A stretch of DNA of 64,000 bases from Chryseolinea soli (GCF_003589925.1 NZ_CP032382.1:7006001-7070000), one strand, 5' to 3'. Positions 17,048-25,385 are shown, numbered from the stretch's first letter. Notes: generated by a model from the letters alone, not told the origin. Program-made: numbers and translations.

Positions 17048-17863
17048 TTATACGCCACAGAAAACACTGAAGCCGCCGTCTACCGCCACCGTTACGCCGG
17101 TCACGAATTTGGACGCATCGGAACACAGCCAGATGAGCGTGCCGACCAGCTCTTCGGGTTGGCCAAAGCGCGCAAACGGTGTTTGACGTATGGCGGCCTC
17201 GCCCCGTGCGGTGTAGGAACCGTCGGCGTTGGTGAGCAGGTTCCGGTTTTGCTCCGTCAGAAAAAAGCCGGGTGCAATGGCGTTCACACGGATGCCTTCC
17301 CCAAACTTCTTCGCCATCTCGATGGCCAGCCAATGCGTAAAATTATCGACGGCTGCCTTGGCCGCCGAATAGCCCACCACACGCGTAATGGGTTTTAGCG
17401 ACGCCATGGAAGCGATGTTGATGATGACACCTTCTTTGCGTTTGGCCATCACGTCGGCAAAGATCTGGGTGGGCAGCACGGTGCCGTCCAGGTTCAGGGC
17501 TACTACGTCTTTGAAGGCCTCCATTTTCAGATCGAAAAACGTCTGGTCGGGTGCGATCACAGCGCCGGCCATGTTTCCGCCGGCAGAGTTCACCAGGATG
17601 TCGATGGTGCCATAGGTGGAAAGGATGGTTTCTTTTGCCTTGCGCAGTTGGTCTGCATTCAGTACGTCGGCTTCCACAAAGATCGCTTCGCGTCCCTTGT
17701 CGCGGATGGCTTTCACCACCTCGTCGCCCGCTTGTTTACGACGGCCGAGCACCACGGTGCGGGTGCCCGCATCTGCAAGTCCTTTGGCCATGGCGGCGCC
17801 TAACACTCCGGTGCCACCAGTGACGACCGCGGTTTTTCCTTTCAAATCAAAAAGTCCTGTCAT
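17048..17863 (-). CDS. SDR oxidoreductase, probable D-mannonate oxidoreductase
   Basis: Short-chain dehydrogenase of 271 residues with the nucleotide-binding TGGTGVLG at about 16-23, the NSAGGN motif, and the catalytic YSAAK. Placed as first gene of an operon with uxuA and uxaC, it most likely reduces D-fructuronate to D-mannonate, the step missing between those two enzymes. Bacillus subtilis uses an SDR of this type (YjmF/UxuB) for the same reaction, whereas enterobacterial UxuB is a long-chain polyol dehydrogenase; this is by family knowledge and context, not by a specific residue. Alternative: another keto-sugar or gluconate 5-dehydrogenase activity. Confidence 0.88.
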   Translation of the reverse strand: MTGLFDLKGKTAVVTGGTGVLGAAMAKGLADAGTRTVVLGRRKQAGDEVVKAIRDKGREAIFVEADVLNADQLRKAKETILSTYGTIDILVNSAGGNMAGAVIAPDQTFFDLKMEAFKDVVALNLDGTVLPTQIFADVMAKRKEGVIINIASMASLKPITRVVGYSAAKAAVDNFTHWLAIEMAKKFGEGIRVNAIAPGFFLTEQNRNLLTNADGSYTARGEAAIRQTPFARFGQPEELVGTLIWLCSDASKFVTGVTVAVDGGFSVFCGV

Positions 17864-17919
17864 AAGTATAGTTCAGATATCAGATATAAGACGTTTGTCG
17901 GGGCTCCTGTCCCTGTAAA

Positions 17920-17935
17920 GGTATACAAGTATACC
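17920..17935. promoter_or_regulatory. Candidate operator GGTATAC-N2-GTATACC of the hexuronate operon
   Basis: A perfect 7-bp inverted repeat with 2-nt spacer lies 57-72 bp before the SDR start. Read on the minus strand, TTTG (a -33-like element) is followed after 17 bp by TACCTTTA, close to the Bacteroidota -7 consensus TAnnTTTG, and the palindrome falls between the two. Half-sites GGTATAC resemble the TGGTATACCA-type operators of GntR-family hexuronate regulators (UxuR/ExuR) known from other phyla. A repressor bound here would block the promoter. No GntR gene is in the window. Confidence 0.6.
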
Positions 17936-17991
17936 GCTCACAAACGCAGGTGTTACACTGTTGGCTAAATTTCCGGAAAGATGCGCAGGCG

Positions 17992-18243
17992 TCATAGCAA
18001 ATTCTCGTTCCGGAAGCGGTCGGTCAATTTTTCCAAGGCCTTATCGGCATCAAACAGCTCCCCGGACGGGTTCCGGTGATGCAGGTCGGGCTTCATTTTC
18101 TTCATTTCGGTCTTTAATTCGGGATAGCGTTTCACCAGGTGACGAAGTTCTTCCAAATCGCTCTCACTGGCCTCTTCCTTCAGGCAGCGGGCGATCAAAG
18201 ACCAATCTCTCGTGGTGAGTCCTTCCATGGTGATATGCTCCAA
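17992..18243 (-). CDS. Stub FecR-type anti-sigma factor, 83 residues
   Basis: The protein matches only the cytoplasmic N-terminal part of FecR-family anti-sigma factors: a helical sigma-binding segment (DWSLIARCLKEEASESDLEEL, RHLVKRYPELKTEMKKM) and then a charged tail ending RFRNENLL. There is no membrane helix and no periplasmic FecR domain. It follows the ECF sigma gene by 57 bp on the same strand, the standard order. Only about 130 bp separate it from the next gene, so the missing part is not present in another frame nearby. Either it is a functional soluble antagonist or a gene truncated by deletion. The ATG at 18243 is used; a second ATG six codons on is possible. Confidence 0.75.
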   Translation of the reverse strand: MEHITMEGLTTRDWSLIARCLKEEASESDLEELRHLVKRYPELKTEMKKMKPDLHHRNPSGELFDADKALEKLTDRFRNENLL

Positions 18244-18300
18244 TGAAAAGACGAATTTGCGAGAGCTTACCCTGAATTACAATGGGGGGTGATATGATTT

Positions 18301-18828
18301 TTACAGGGGCGGCAAGGCACTCCGCAGATGTTTCAACGCGCGCCCCATCTGGGTTTCCACCGTTTTCACGCTGAGGTTTAGCAACGCGGCGATCTCCCTG
18401 TATTTTAACCCTTCCTCCCGGCTCAGGGCAAATATCAGGCGACATTGCTTGGGGAGCCTTGCCATGGATTGCTCCAAGGTGGTGTTCAGTTCTTCGTATA
18501 CCAACAGATCCTGGCTGTCGGTGATGCCGGCAGGTACGTTGATGGCTTCCTCCAGGTCACACCAGGTGGTATTCCTGATTTTACGTAAGTGGTCATAGCC
18601 CCGATTTCGAACCGAGGCAAAAAGATAAGCTTTGGGCGACGCGATGATGAGCCGGCTCCGGTTTTTCCAGATGTTATAAAACACATCGCTCACCAACTCT
18701 TCCGCCACCTCGCGGGCCTTCACAAACTTCATACAGAATTGGCATAGCGGAGCGTACATCTTTTTGAACAGGATTTGAAACGCCGGGTAATCGTTGTGCT
18801 GCACGATTCGGTCCATCAATATTTCCAT
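18301..18828 (-). CDS. FecI-like ECF sigma factor
   Basis: Sigma-70 family ECF protein of about 175 residues. Region 2 covers YPAFQILFKKMYAPLCQFCMKFV, AREVAEELVSDVFYNIWKNR and PKAYLFASVRNRGYDHLRK; region 4 has LPKQCRLIFALSREEGLKYREIAALLNLSVKTVETQMGRAL (in parts). The frame is open to an ATG at 18927, but the ATG at 18828 is preferred: GGAG lies 8 nt before it and translation then starts right at the conserved region (MEILMDRIVQHNDYPAF). With this start the palindrome at 18852-18867 becomes a 5' regulatory site. It precedes the stub anti-sigma gene and the hexuronate operon on the same strand. Confidence 0.88.
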   Translation of the reverse strand: MEILMDRIVQHNDYPAFQILFKKMYAPLCQFCMKFVKAREVAEELVSDVFYNIWKNRSRLIIASPKAYLFASVRNRGYDHLRKIRNTTWCDLEEAINVPAGITDSQDLLVYEELNTTLEQSMARLPKQCRLIFALSREEGLKYREIAALLNLSVKTVETQMGRALKHLRSALPPL

Positions 18829-18851
18829 GTCCTGATCTCCGACAACGGATG

Positions 18852-18867
18852 GAATTCCCGGGAATTC
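18852..18867. promoter_or_regulatory. 16-bp perfect palindrome GAATTCCCGGGAATTC before the sigma gene
   Basis: A perfect palindrome 24-39 bp upstream of the preferred sigma start. Its central TTCCCGGGAA is identical to the centre of the 36-bp palindrome at 19006-19041 in front of the divergent LacI gene. A central CG step flanked by symmetric arms is usual for LacI-family operators, so both may be bound by that regulator. If the sigma factor actually starts at 18927, the site would be inside the coding region. Confidence 0.5.
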
Positions 18868-19005
18868 AATGAGCTTCCCGTGGGATTTCAAAGCGCCTAG
18901 ACTAGTGGGGGGTAAAGGTTGAATCATATCGGAATCGTTTGATTACACCAATTTTGGCATTTTTTCGATGAATCAAGAGTCTTCCGTATGATTTTTTCTT
19001 GATAT

Positions 19006-19041
19006 TTTTTCGAGACCGTTCCCGGGAACGGTCTCGAAAAA
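19006..19041. promoter_or_regulatory. 36-bp perfect palindrome, probable LacI operator
   Basis: Bases 19006-19023 and 19024-19041 are exact reverse complements: T-run, CGAGACCGTTCCC, then GGGAACGGTCTCG and an A-run. It ends 35 bp before the LacI start codon. Just downstream TATATTTG at 19045-19052 matches the Bacteroidota -7 element TAnnTTTG, so the palindrome covers the upstream promoter half and would mediate autorepression. The arms followed by A/T runs could also form an RNA hairpin, but it would then terminate transcripts leading into LacI. Confidence 0.7.
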
Positions 19042-19076
19042 TTCTATATTTGCTAAGGCTTCATCCCCTGTTTTCC

Positions 19077-20102
19077 ATGGATAAAAAGACGGTCACCATC
19101 AAAGACATCGCCCGCATGCTGGGCATTTCAAAATCCACGGTTTCGCGCGCCCTCAGTGGCCGGTCCGACATTCACCCGGAAACCAAACAAAAGATCATGG
19201 CGTTGGCCAACGATCTTCACTATGAGCCCAACGCACTGGCTATAAACCTCAAACAACAAAAGACCAACACCATTGGCGTGATCGTCCCCGAAACGGTGAA
19301 CCGCTTCTTTGCACGGGCGGTGGGCGGCATTCAAAAGGTATCCGACATGGCGGGCGTGAATGTCATGATCTGCCAATCCAACGAGTCCTACATTTCCGAA
19401 AAGAACAACTTGCACTCGCTCGTCTCCAGCCGGGTAGACGGGCTCATTGTTTCCATCTCGAGCGAGACCGACCGCACCGATCATTTCAAACCGATCTTCG
19501 AACGCGGCATACCCATCGTATTCTTCGACCGCATCTGCGAAGACGTGCACGCCTCGCAGGTGTACACCGACAACTACGAGATCGCCTTCGAAGGAACAGA
19601 GCATCTCATCACCCGTGGCTACCGGCGCATCGCCTTCGTGGCCGGGCCCCAGCATTTATTCAACAGCCGCAACCGGCTTCTGGGATATCTCGACGCGTTG
19701 AAAAAACACAACCTGCCGGTAAAGGAATCCTATATCATTCACTCGCACTATGGCAGCGGCAAGGTGGAAGAATATACACGCTATCTCATGCAACTACCGC
19801 AGCGGCCCGATGCGGTGTTTGCCATCAATGACTATGCGGCCATCGAGATGATGCACATCATGAAAAAGAATGGATTGAAGATTCCGGATGACGTGGCGTT
19901 CCTTGGGTTTAATAATGAAGACATGTGCCGGTTTGTGGAACCTCCATTGAGCAGCATCGATCATCCGGCGCATGATATGGGAGCGGCGGCAGCGGAGATC
20001 TTGATCAACCAGATGCGCCATCCGGATTTGAAGCCGGAGAGCCGGATCATTAAGAGTAAACTCGTGATCAGGGAATCTTCAGGGGCCCGGCTTGTGCTTT
20101 AA
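19077..20102 (+). CDS. LacI-family transcriptional regulator
   Basis: Cytoplasmic DNA-binding repressor of 341 residues. The N-terminal helix-turn-helix and hinge read VTIKDIARMLGISKSTVSRALSG and LHYEPNALAINLKQQKTNTIGVIVP; the rest is the periplasmic-binding-protein-like sensor (DGLIVSIS, GIPIVFFDRICEDV, GYRRIAFVAGP, FAINDYAAIEMM, VAFLGFNNEDMCRFVEPPLSS). The start at 19077 is chosen because the domain begins at once; the open frame further upstream runs through the operator palindrome. Divergent from the sigma/hexuronate genes and adjacent to a susCD pair, it probably controls uptake or breakdown of a uronic-acid-containing glycan, with a sugar acid as inducer; this is inferred from context. 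Confidence 0.93.
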   Translation: MDKKTVTIKDIARMLGISKSTVSRALSGRSDIHPETKQKIMALANDLHYEPNALAINLKQQKTNTIGVIVPETVNRFFARAVGGIQKVSDMAGVNVMICQSNESYISEKNNLHSLVSSRVDGLIVSISSETDRTDHFKPIFERGIPIVFFDRICEDVHASQVYTDNYEIAFEGTEHLITRGYRRIAFVAGPQHLFNSRNRLLGYLDALKKHNLPVKESYIIHSHYGSGKVEEYTRYLMQLPQRPDAVFAINDYAAIEMMHIMKKNGLKIPDDVAFLGFNNEDMCRFVEPPLSSIDHPAHDMGAAAAEILINQMRHPDLKPESRIIKSKLVIRESSGARLVL

Positions 20103-20169
20103 CCGCAGAGGATCGCAAAGAAAAGGCTGCAAGTTACGGACGTTGCCGTAGGCAAAATCGAAAAAAGCC

Positions 20170-20257
20170 CTGCTTGTACGTCTGAAGTCCCTTGCTTGTA
20201 CGTCAGACGTCTCCTGCCTGTACATCGGACGTCCCCTGCCTGTATGTCAGTCGGTTT
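20170..20257. repeat. Four tandem 22-bp repeats after the LacI gene
   Basis: Units at 20170, 20192, 20214 and 20236, consensus CTGC(T/C)TGTACGTC(A/T)GACGTCCC, with divergence increasing in the last unit. Each unit contains an imperfect palindrome ACGTC-A-GACGT. The array lies 68 bp past the LacI stop and before the terminator, in a 267-bp convergent gap. It could bind a protein or simply be a minisatellite. Confidence 0.85.
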
Positions 20258-20312
20258 CAGTAAGGCTTTTTGGATTTTATCAGGAGGGGTTTTCCATGAT
20301 TCTCTGTGAAAG

Positions 20313-20343
20313 AAATAGGCTGCCCGGTCGGGGCAGCCTATTT
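20313..20343. terminator. Bidirectional terminator between LacI and susD
   Basis: AAATAGGCTGCCC at 20313-20325 pairs perfectly with 20331-20343 across the loop GGTCG. A/T runs flank both sides (TATTTTGC on the right, AAAGAAATA on the left), so it can end transcription from either convergent gene. Confidence 0.85.
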
Positions 20344-20369
20344 TGCTTTAATGGTTCTTGTTCCTCCGT

Positions 20370-21995
20370 TTAGTAGCCTGGATTTTGCAAGAATGCCGAG
20401 CCGTCGGAGTTCGACGTGCGGTCGATTTGATCTTGGGGGATCGGGCGAAGGACGTTGGTGTCTTTGATGTTGTCTTTCGCTTGGGCGTTGTAGAGTTTCA
20501 CGCGTTCCACCAGTTTCTTGGTGCGCACTAAATCAAACCAGCGGTGTTGTTCGCCAAGCAGTTCGCGGGAGCGCTCGTCGAGGATGAAATCCAGGGTCAC
20601 GTCGCTGTCGGTGATTTCCATGTCGGCTTCTTTTCCGGGTACGGCTGCGCGGCGTCTCACTTTGTTGATCATGTCGGCGGCACCGGGTTGGCCCAGCATC
20701 AGCAGGGCTTCGGCGCGGATCAGGTAGGTCTCGGCCAGGCGGAAGGCCAGGAAGTCGCGCGATCCTTCAAAGGTGGTCACGTCGGGACGCAGCGGGTCGA
20801 GGTATTTGCGCAGTGAGGGGAACAGTTTCTCGGTGTACTTCGAGGGGGTGATCACCTGGAAGTTTTTCTGTGCGATCACGTCGGCCGCCAGCTCCACGCC
20901 GGGGAGCCACATGGTGGTGTCGCCGGTAGCCAGGGTCACAGACTTTCCGTTGATGGTGTACGTTCCGGGTTTGTTGCAATAGAACACTTGCTTGAAGTTC
21001 TTGTCGTAGCGACCGTCTTTTGTGTGATCATACAAACCCAGCGTGTAGTTGGTGGGTTTGAAGCGCTTGAAGGGGCGGCCGTTGGCGATGTCGCGCATCA
21101 TGCCGGGTTGTACGTCATATTCCATCAGAAAAAATACATGGGCGTTGTTACCGCCTCCGTTCGTCAGCGGGTCACTGGTGTATTGTACCGACCAGATCAC
21201 CTCGTCGTTGATCTCACCCGAACCCTGCTCGAACACTTTCGCATAGTCCGTCAGTAACTTGAACGAGTACTTGGTGAGCACTTCGTTCGAAAGATCTGCC
21301 GCTTTCTGATATTCTTCCTGTGCCGTGGCAGCAGGGTCCATGGTGGCGCGGGTCAGGTGCACGCGGGCGAGCAGGTGTTGCGCAGCGGGTTTGGTGGCGC
21401 GTCCCCAGTTGGGTTGGGTGGCGGGCAAATTGGCAACGGCAAATTCGAGGTCCTCTACAATTGCCGTATAGATGTCCGACACACTGGCGCGGTGCGCTTC
21501 GGTGCTGGCCGTCGTGGTCTCGTGCAGCGTCAGGGGAATGGGGCCGAACAATTGCACCAGGATAAAATAGAATTGTGCCCGCAGGAATTTCACTTCGGCC
21601 ACGCGCTGTGTTTTCAGCGTGGCATCCAGCCCCACAATGTTTTCCGAACGGTCAACGGCCGTGTTGGCCGTATTGATGCCGCGATAGAAATCGGTCCACA
21701 ACTCCGAAAGGATCGTGGTGCGCGAATCGAACTGTGACGTGTATTGGTTCACAAACTTGAAGCTGCCGTCCGAACCGTTGGTGTACTCGTCGGTGCCGAA
21801 CACCGACAGGGTCATGCCTCTTTCCGTGGCATAAAAAGAACGCATATACGAATACGTTCCCTTCACAGCATCTTCAAAACCGGGAGCCGTATCGAAATAG
21901 CTCGGCACCGCTTTGGTCTTATTTTTTTCCTCCAGCATATCAGCGCACGACTGAAATACGAGGGCGGTAAAACAAAGGAATATAATTTTCTTCAT
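20370..21995 (-). CDS. SusD/RagB-family nutrient-binding lipoprotein
   Basis: Surface lipoprotein that caps its SusC partner and captures ligand. It begins MKKIIFLCFTALVFQSCADML, a lipoprotein signal with the acylated Cys at 17, and has the SusD-like N-terminal TPR portion (FRAINTANTAVDRSENIVGL-like; here FYRGINTANTAVDRS) and the C-terminal RagB features FLAFRLAETYLIRAEALLMLGQPGA, DFILDERSRELLGEQHRWFDLVRT and LRPIPQDQIDRTSN. At 541 residues it is a normal member. It starts 11 bp after the susC stop, in one operon. A possible ligand is a uronic-acid-containing saccharide because LacI and hexuronate genes are next door, but no lyase or hydrolase accompanies the pair. Confidence 0.95.
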   Translation of the reverse strand: MKKIIFLCFTALVFQSCADMLEEKNKTKAVPSYFDTAPGFEDAVKGTYSYMRSFYATERGMTLSVFGTDEYTNGSDGSFKFVNQYTSQFDSRTTILSELWTDFYRGINTANTAVDRSENIVGLDATLKTQRVAEVKFLRAQFYFILVQLFGPIPLTLHETTTASTEAHRASVSDIYTAIVEDLEFAVANLPATQPNWGRATKPAAQHLLARVHLTRATMDPAATAQEEYQKAADLSNEVLTKYSFKLLTDYAKVFEQGSGEINDEVIWSVQYTSDPLTNGGGNNAHVFFLMEYDVQPGMMRDIANGRPFKRFKPTNYTLGLYDHTKDGRYDKNFKQVFYCNKPGTYTINGKSVTLATGDTTMWLPGVELAADVIAQKNFQVITPSKYTEKLFPSLRKYLDPLRPDVTTFEGSRDFLAFRLAETYLIRAEALLMLGQPGAADMINKVRRRAAVPGKEADMEITDSDVTLDFILDERSRELLGEQHRWFDLVRTKKLVERVKLYNAQAKDNIKDTNVLRPIPQDQIDRTSNSDGSAFLQNPGY

Positions 21996-22006
21996 GACGC
22001 GACAGA

Positions 22007-25000
22007 TTAAAGTTTAATGTTCAGACCGACCAGGATGAGCTTGCTGCTGGGCGTAGCCGCATCCAACTCGGCGGTGCGCTCCCGTCCGGCCGATGGCGTG
22101 CGGGCAAACTCGGGATCGATCCCCTTATACTTGGAACGATAAGAAGCAAAGATGAAAGGGTTCTGCGCGCTGGCGTAGATGCGCACCGACTCGAGCTTCA
22201 AACGGTCCACAATGCCCTTCGGCAGCGTGTAGCCAAACGTGATGTTCCGCACTTTCACAAACGAGCCGTCGAAATACGTAAGCGACGAGCCGTACACCGG
22301 GAACTCCTGGTTTTGGTTGGGGCGTGGATAGGCGTTGGTGGGGTTGTTCGGTGTCCAGTAGTCCACGTCCAGGTTGTTGTAGCGTCCGAACAGGTTGTTG
22401 TAGTTGCTGTGGAACAAGCTGCGGATCATGCCGCCCTGACGGGTGTAGAGGAAGAAAGAGAAGTCGAAGCCTTTGTAATAAAAGCGGTTCGTCATCCCTC
22501 CCGTCCAGTCGGGCACGTCGGAACCGAGGATCTTGCGGTCGTCGGCATTGATCTTGCCATCGGCACCGCTCACCAGGTTGCCATCGGCATCACGACCGGC
22601 CAGGTCGGCCACCTTGATCTCGCCGGGTTTGCGTTGGTATTGCGTGGCTTGATCCAACTCGGCCGTTTGCCAGATGCCGACCTTTTCATAGTCATAGAAC
22701 ACCGTCATGGGTTTACCGATAAACCAACCGTTGCCGATATCATCTTTCGTAGCACCATAGAGGTTCACGATGGCTTCGCGGTTGGCATAGAAATTCAATT
22801 CGGTGGTCCACTTAAAGCTGCTGCTATGGTCAATGTTAACGGAGTTGATGGCGATCTCAATCCCTTTGTTACGGGTCTTGCCCACGTTGTTGAGATAGAG
22901 GTTGGACGTTCCCGAGGTCGGGGGCAGTTGTTGCTCCATCAAGAGGTCGGACGTGTTTTGAATGTACACATCCACCGAACCTTGAACGCGTCCGTTGAAG
23001 ACTCCAAAATCCAATCCCACGTTACCCGACACAGTGGTCTCCCATTTCAAATTCGGGCTCACCAGGCTTAAGGGATGGTATCCATAGGCGCTCGAGCTTC
23101 CGAAAGCATACTTGGTTCGCTCCAGTTCACCGAGGGTCTTGTAAGGATCGATGCCGGTGTTCCCGGTTTTGCCATAGCTGGCCCGCAGTTTCAAATTCGA
23201 AAAGACGCGGACATTCTTCATGAAATCTTCTTCGATCACATTCCATCCCACGGCTGCGGAAGGGAAGAATCCATATTTCCTGCCATCGGCAAACCGTGAC
23301 GAACCGTCGGCGCGGCCGGTGATGGTGAAGAGGTATTTGTCTTTAAGCGTATAGTTGATACGGCCCATGTACGACTGAATGGTCCACTGGTTGTAGCTGC
23401 TTCCAACGCCTTCGATGATCGGCGCCGCACCGAGGTTGCTGAACTGCATGTATTCAGCAGGCACACCGCGGACCATCGTGTTATAATACTCATCGGTCTG
23501 GCGCTGGATGCTGTAGAGACCGGTGATGTTGAATGAATTTTGGCCAAAGCTCTTGGTGTAGTTCACTACGTTTTCCAACGTATAGGCTAGTGTATTGTAG
23601 TTATCCGTCCGGGCCGTGGGATCGCCTTTGCGGCGGGCGTTGGTGAGGCTGCCGGTGAACTCTCCCCTTCTGCGGGTCTGATAGTCGGGACCGAAGTTTA
23701 CGCGATACGTCAAGCCTTCCGCCAATTTCGCTTCCGCGTACACGGAGCTGAAAATGCGCGCGCGTTTGTCTTCGCGCACAATGGCGCCGGGTACAATTTC
23801 ATTCAGCGGGTTGGAGCGCAGGCCGTCGGTGGTCGGGAGAAAATTCAAAGAGCCGTCGGCATTGTAAGGATTGCCAAGCGGGTTATTCAACAACGCTTCG
23901 GGCATCGGATTGAAGCCGTCGCCGTTGGTGATGTTGAACGACGCCAGCGTAGACGTTCCGATCTTCACATTTTTGCCAATCTTGTGATCGATGTTGATGC
24001 GGAACGTGTAGCGTGAAAAATTCTGGTTGGGAACAATACCGACATCGTTGAAATAGTTGGCAGAGATAGCAAACGTGGTTTTCTCGTTTCCTCCTAAGAT
24101 GCCGATCTGGTGATTTTGCTGGTGACCATTGCGGAGCATCAGGTCCTGGTAGTCGGTGGTTCTGCCCGAGGCAATGCCTTCCAATTCAACCGGTTCGAAC
24201 AGTTTGGCGTCGGCTGCCACAGGATCGGCGTCATTGTAGGTGCCCGTAGCGCGGCGCGATTCGCGTTTGTATTCTGCAAATTGGGCGCCGTTCATCATGT
24301 CGATCTTTCCCAGGCTGCTGGTCACACCGTAATAGCCGTCATAGGAGACTTTGGTTTTGCCATCGGTCGTGCCGCGCTTGGTGGTGATGAGCACCACGCC
24401 GTTGGCCCCGCGTGAACCATAAATGGCGGTGGCCGATGCATCCTTCAACACGTCCATCGATTGAATGTCCTGCGTGTTGATGTCACTGATGCCGCCGGCC
24501 AACGGTATGCCGTCGAGGACATACAAGGGATCATTGCCCGCATTAAAAGAACGTCTTCCGCGAATGCGAACGCTCACGCCGGCTCCGGGTTGTGTTCCGG
24601 TCGAAACCACATCCACGCCGGGGATGCGTCCTTGCAAGGCTTGTTGTGCGTTGGTCACGGGCAACTCGGTTACTTCCTTGGTGGAAATGGAACTGACCGA
24701 TCCGGTAATATCTTTCTTGCGTTGTGTGCCGTAACCCACCACCACGACTTCGGTGAGTTGCTGTACGTCGGCCGCCAGCGTCACGTTCACCGCGGTGCGG
24801 CCATTGAGCGGTTGCTCCTGCGAGAGGTAGCCGATAAAAGTGAAAACCAAAACAGTAGAAGCCTCGTCTGACGGCAAGGCCAAAGAGTAAGCGCCGTTCG
24901 CGTCGGTGGTGGTGCCGTTGCTGGTGCCTTTCACAATCACGTTCACACCCGGCATGCCCATCCCACCCTCATCCGACACAATGCCGGTCACGGAGTTGGT

Positions 25001-25108
25001 TTGAACAATCAGAGTGGATTCCATCGTGTGCGCGTAAACACTTCCCGGCACTGCACAGAGCAAGACGCCGAAAAGCAATAGAGAACCATACGGTAACAAA
25101 CATTTCAT
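22007..25108 (-). CDS. SusC/RagA-family TonB-dependent transporter
   Basis: Outer-membrane receptor of 1033 residues, partner of the SusD-like lipoprotein. Signal peptide to about residue 26 (ending SVYA), carboxypeptidase-regulatory-like domain at about 40-115 (GMGMPGVNVIVKGTSNGTT, FTFIGYLSQEQ), TonB-box region EVVVVGYGTQRKKDITGSVS, plug domain with VSVRIRGRRSFNAGNDPLYV and MDVLKDASATAIYGSRGANG, then a 22-strand-type barrel ending ILVGLNIKL. There is no STN domain, so it should not feed a FecI/FecR pathway directly. Together with susD it forms the core of a small utilisation locus without enzymes. Confidence 0.96.
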   Translation of the reverse strand: MKCLLPYGSLLLFGVLLCAVPGSVYAHTMESTLIVQTNSVTGIVSDEGGMGMPGVNVIVKGTSNGTTTDANGAYSLALPSDEASTVLVFTFIGYLSQEQPLNGRTAVNVTLAADVQQLTEVVVVGYGTQRKKDITGSVSSISTKEVTELPVTNAQQALQGRIPGVDVVSTGTQPGAGVSVRIRGRRSFNAGNDPLYVLDGIPLAGGISDINTQDIQSMDVLKDASATAIYGSRGANGVVLITTKRGTTDGKTKVSYDGYYGVTSSLGKIDMMNGAQFAEYKRESRRATGTYNDADPVAADAKLFEPVELEGIASGRTTDYQDLMLRNGHQQNHQIGILGGNEKTTFAISANYFNDVGIVPNQNFSRYTFRINIDHKIGKNVKIGTSTLASFNITNGDGFNPMPEALLNNPLGNPYNADGSLNFLPTTDGLRSNPLNEIVPGAIVREDKRARIFSSVYAEAKLAEGLTYRVNFGPDYQTRRRGEFTGSLTNARRKGDPTARTDNYNTLAYTLENVVNYTKSFGQNSFNITGLYSIQRQTDEYYNTMVRGVPAEYMQFSNLGAAPIIEGVGSSYNQWTIQSYMGRINYTLKDKYLFTITGRADGSSRFADGRKYGFFPSAAVGWNVIEEDFMKNVRVFSNLKLRASYGKTGNTGIDPYKTLGELERTKYAFGSSSAYGYHPLSLVSPNLKWETTVSGNVGLDFGVFNGRVQGSVDVYIQNTSDLLMEQQLPPTSGTSNLYLNNVGKTRNKGIEIAINSVNIDHSSSFKWTTELNFYANREAIVNLYGATKDDIGNGWFIGKPMTVFYDYEKVGIWQTAELDQATQYQRKPGEIKVADLAGRDADGNLVSGADGKINADDRKILGSDVPDWTGGMTNRFYYKGFDFSFFLYTRQGGMIRSLFHSNYNNLFGRYNNLDVDYWTPNNPTNAYPRPNQNQEFPVYGSSLTYFDGSFVKVRNITFGYTLPKGIVDRLKLESVRIYASAQNPFIFASYRSKYKGIDPEFARTPSAGRERTAELDAATPSSKLILVGLNIKL

Positions 25109-25288
25109 AGGCTTAGGGTTTAGTCAGTTACTTTCGTGACGTCAAAAGACGATGCACACCCTACAAATGCGCACGCATTTTCTTTCTGTTCAATCGATGA
25201 AACAGAAATGCGGGTTCGTGGTTAAACTACTATCGTCGGTACAATGGTTGAGAAAGGGTGAGGGGAATCACCTGTTCATAAACTGTGA

Positions 25289-25385
25289 GGAGCCAGAATC
25301 CAGGAGCCAGGAGCTTGGATGCGGTATTCAGTAGCCAGTAGTCAGTAGCCAGTAGTCAGTAGTCAGTAGCCAGCAATCAGTATCA
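25289..25385 (+). repeat. CAGTAGCCAGTAGTCAGTAGC element, copy 1
   Basis: Leader CCAGGAGCCAGGAGCTTGG and GGTATTCAGTAGCC is followed by an irregular run of CAGTAGTCAG/TAGCCAGTAG units of about 7-14 bp. Three further copies with the same leader lie at 39260-39400, 40407-40505 and, inverted, 40651-40713. This copy is in the 25109-25873 intergenic stretch upstream of susC; apart from it and the palindrome at 25513-25535, that stretch shows no gene that I can support. Confidence 0.8.

Noticed and set aside
18164..18445. Alternative minus-strand frame bridging the sigma and anti-sigma genes
   Set aside because: It overlaps both genes, whose family motifs fix the proper frames.
20170..20257. CRISPR array
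   Set aside because: The four units are directly tandem with no spacers and no cas genes are nearby.
25310..25385. CRISPR-like direct repeats in the CAGTAGTCAGTAGCC runs
   Set aside because: Units are short, irregular and without unique spacers; they belong to a dispersed intergenic repeat.
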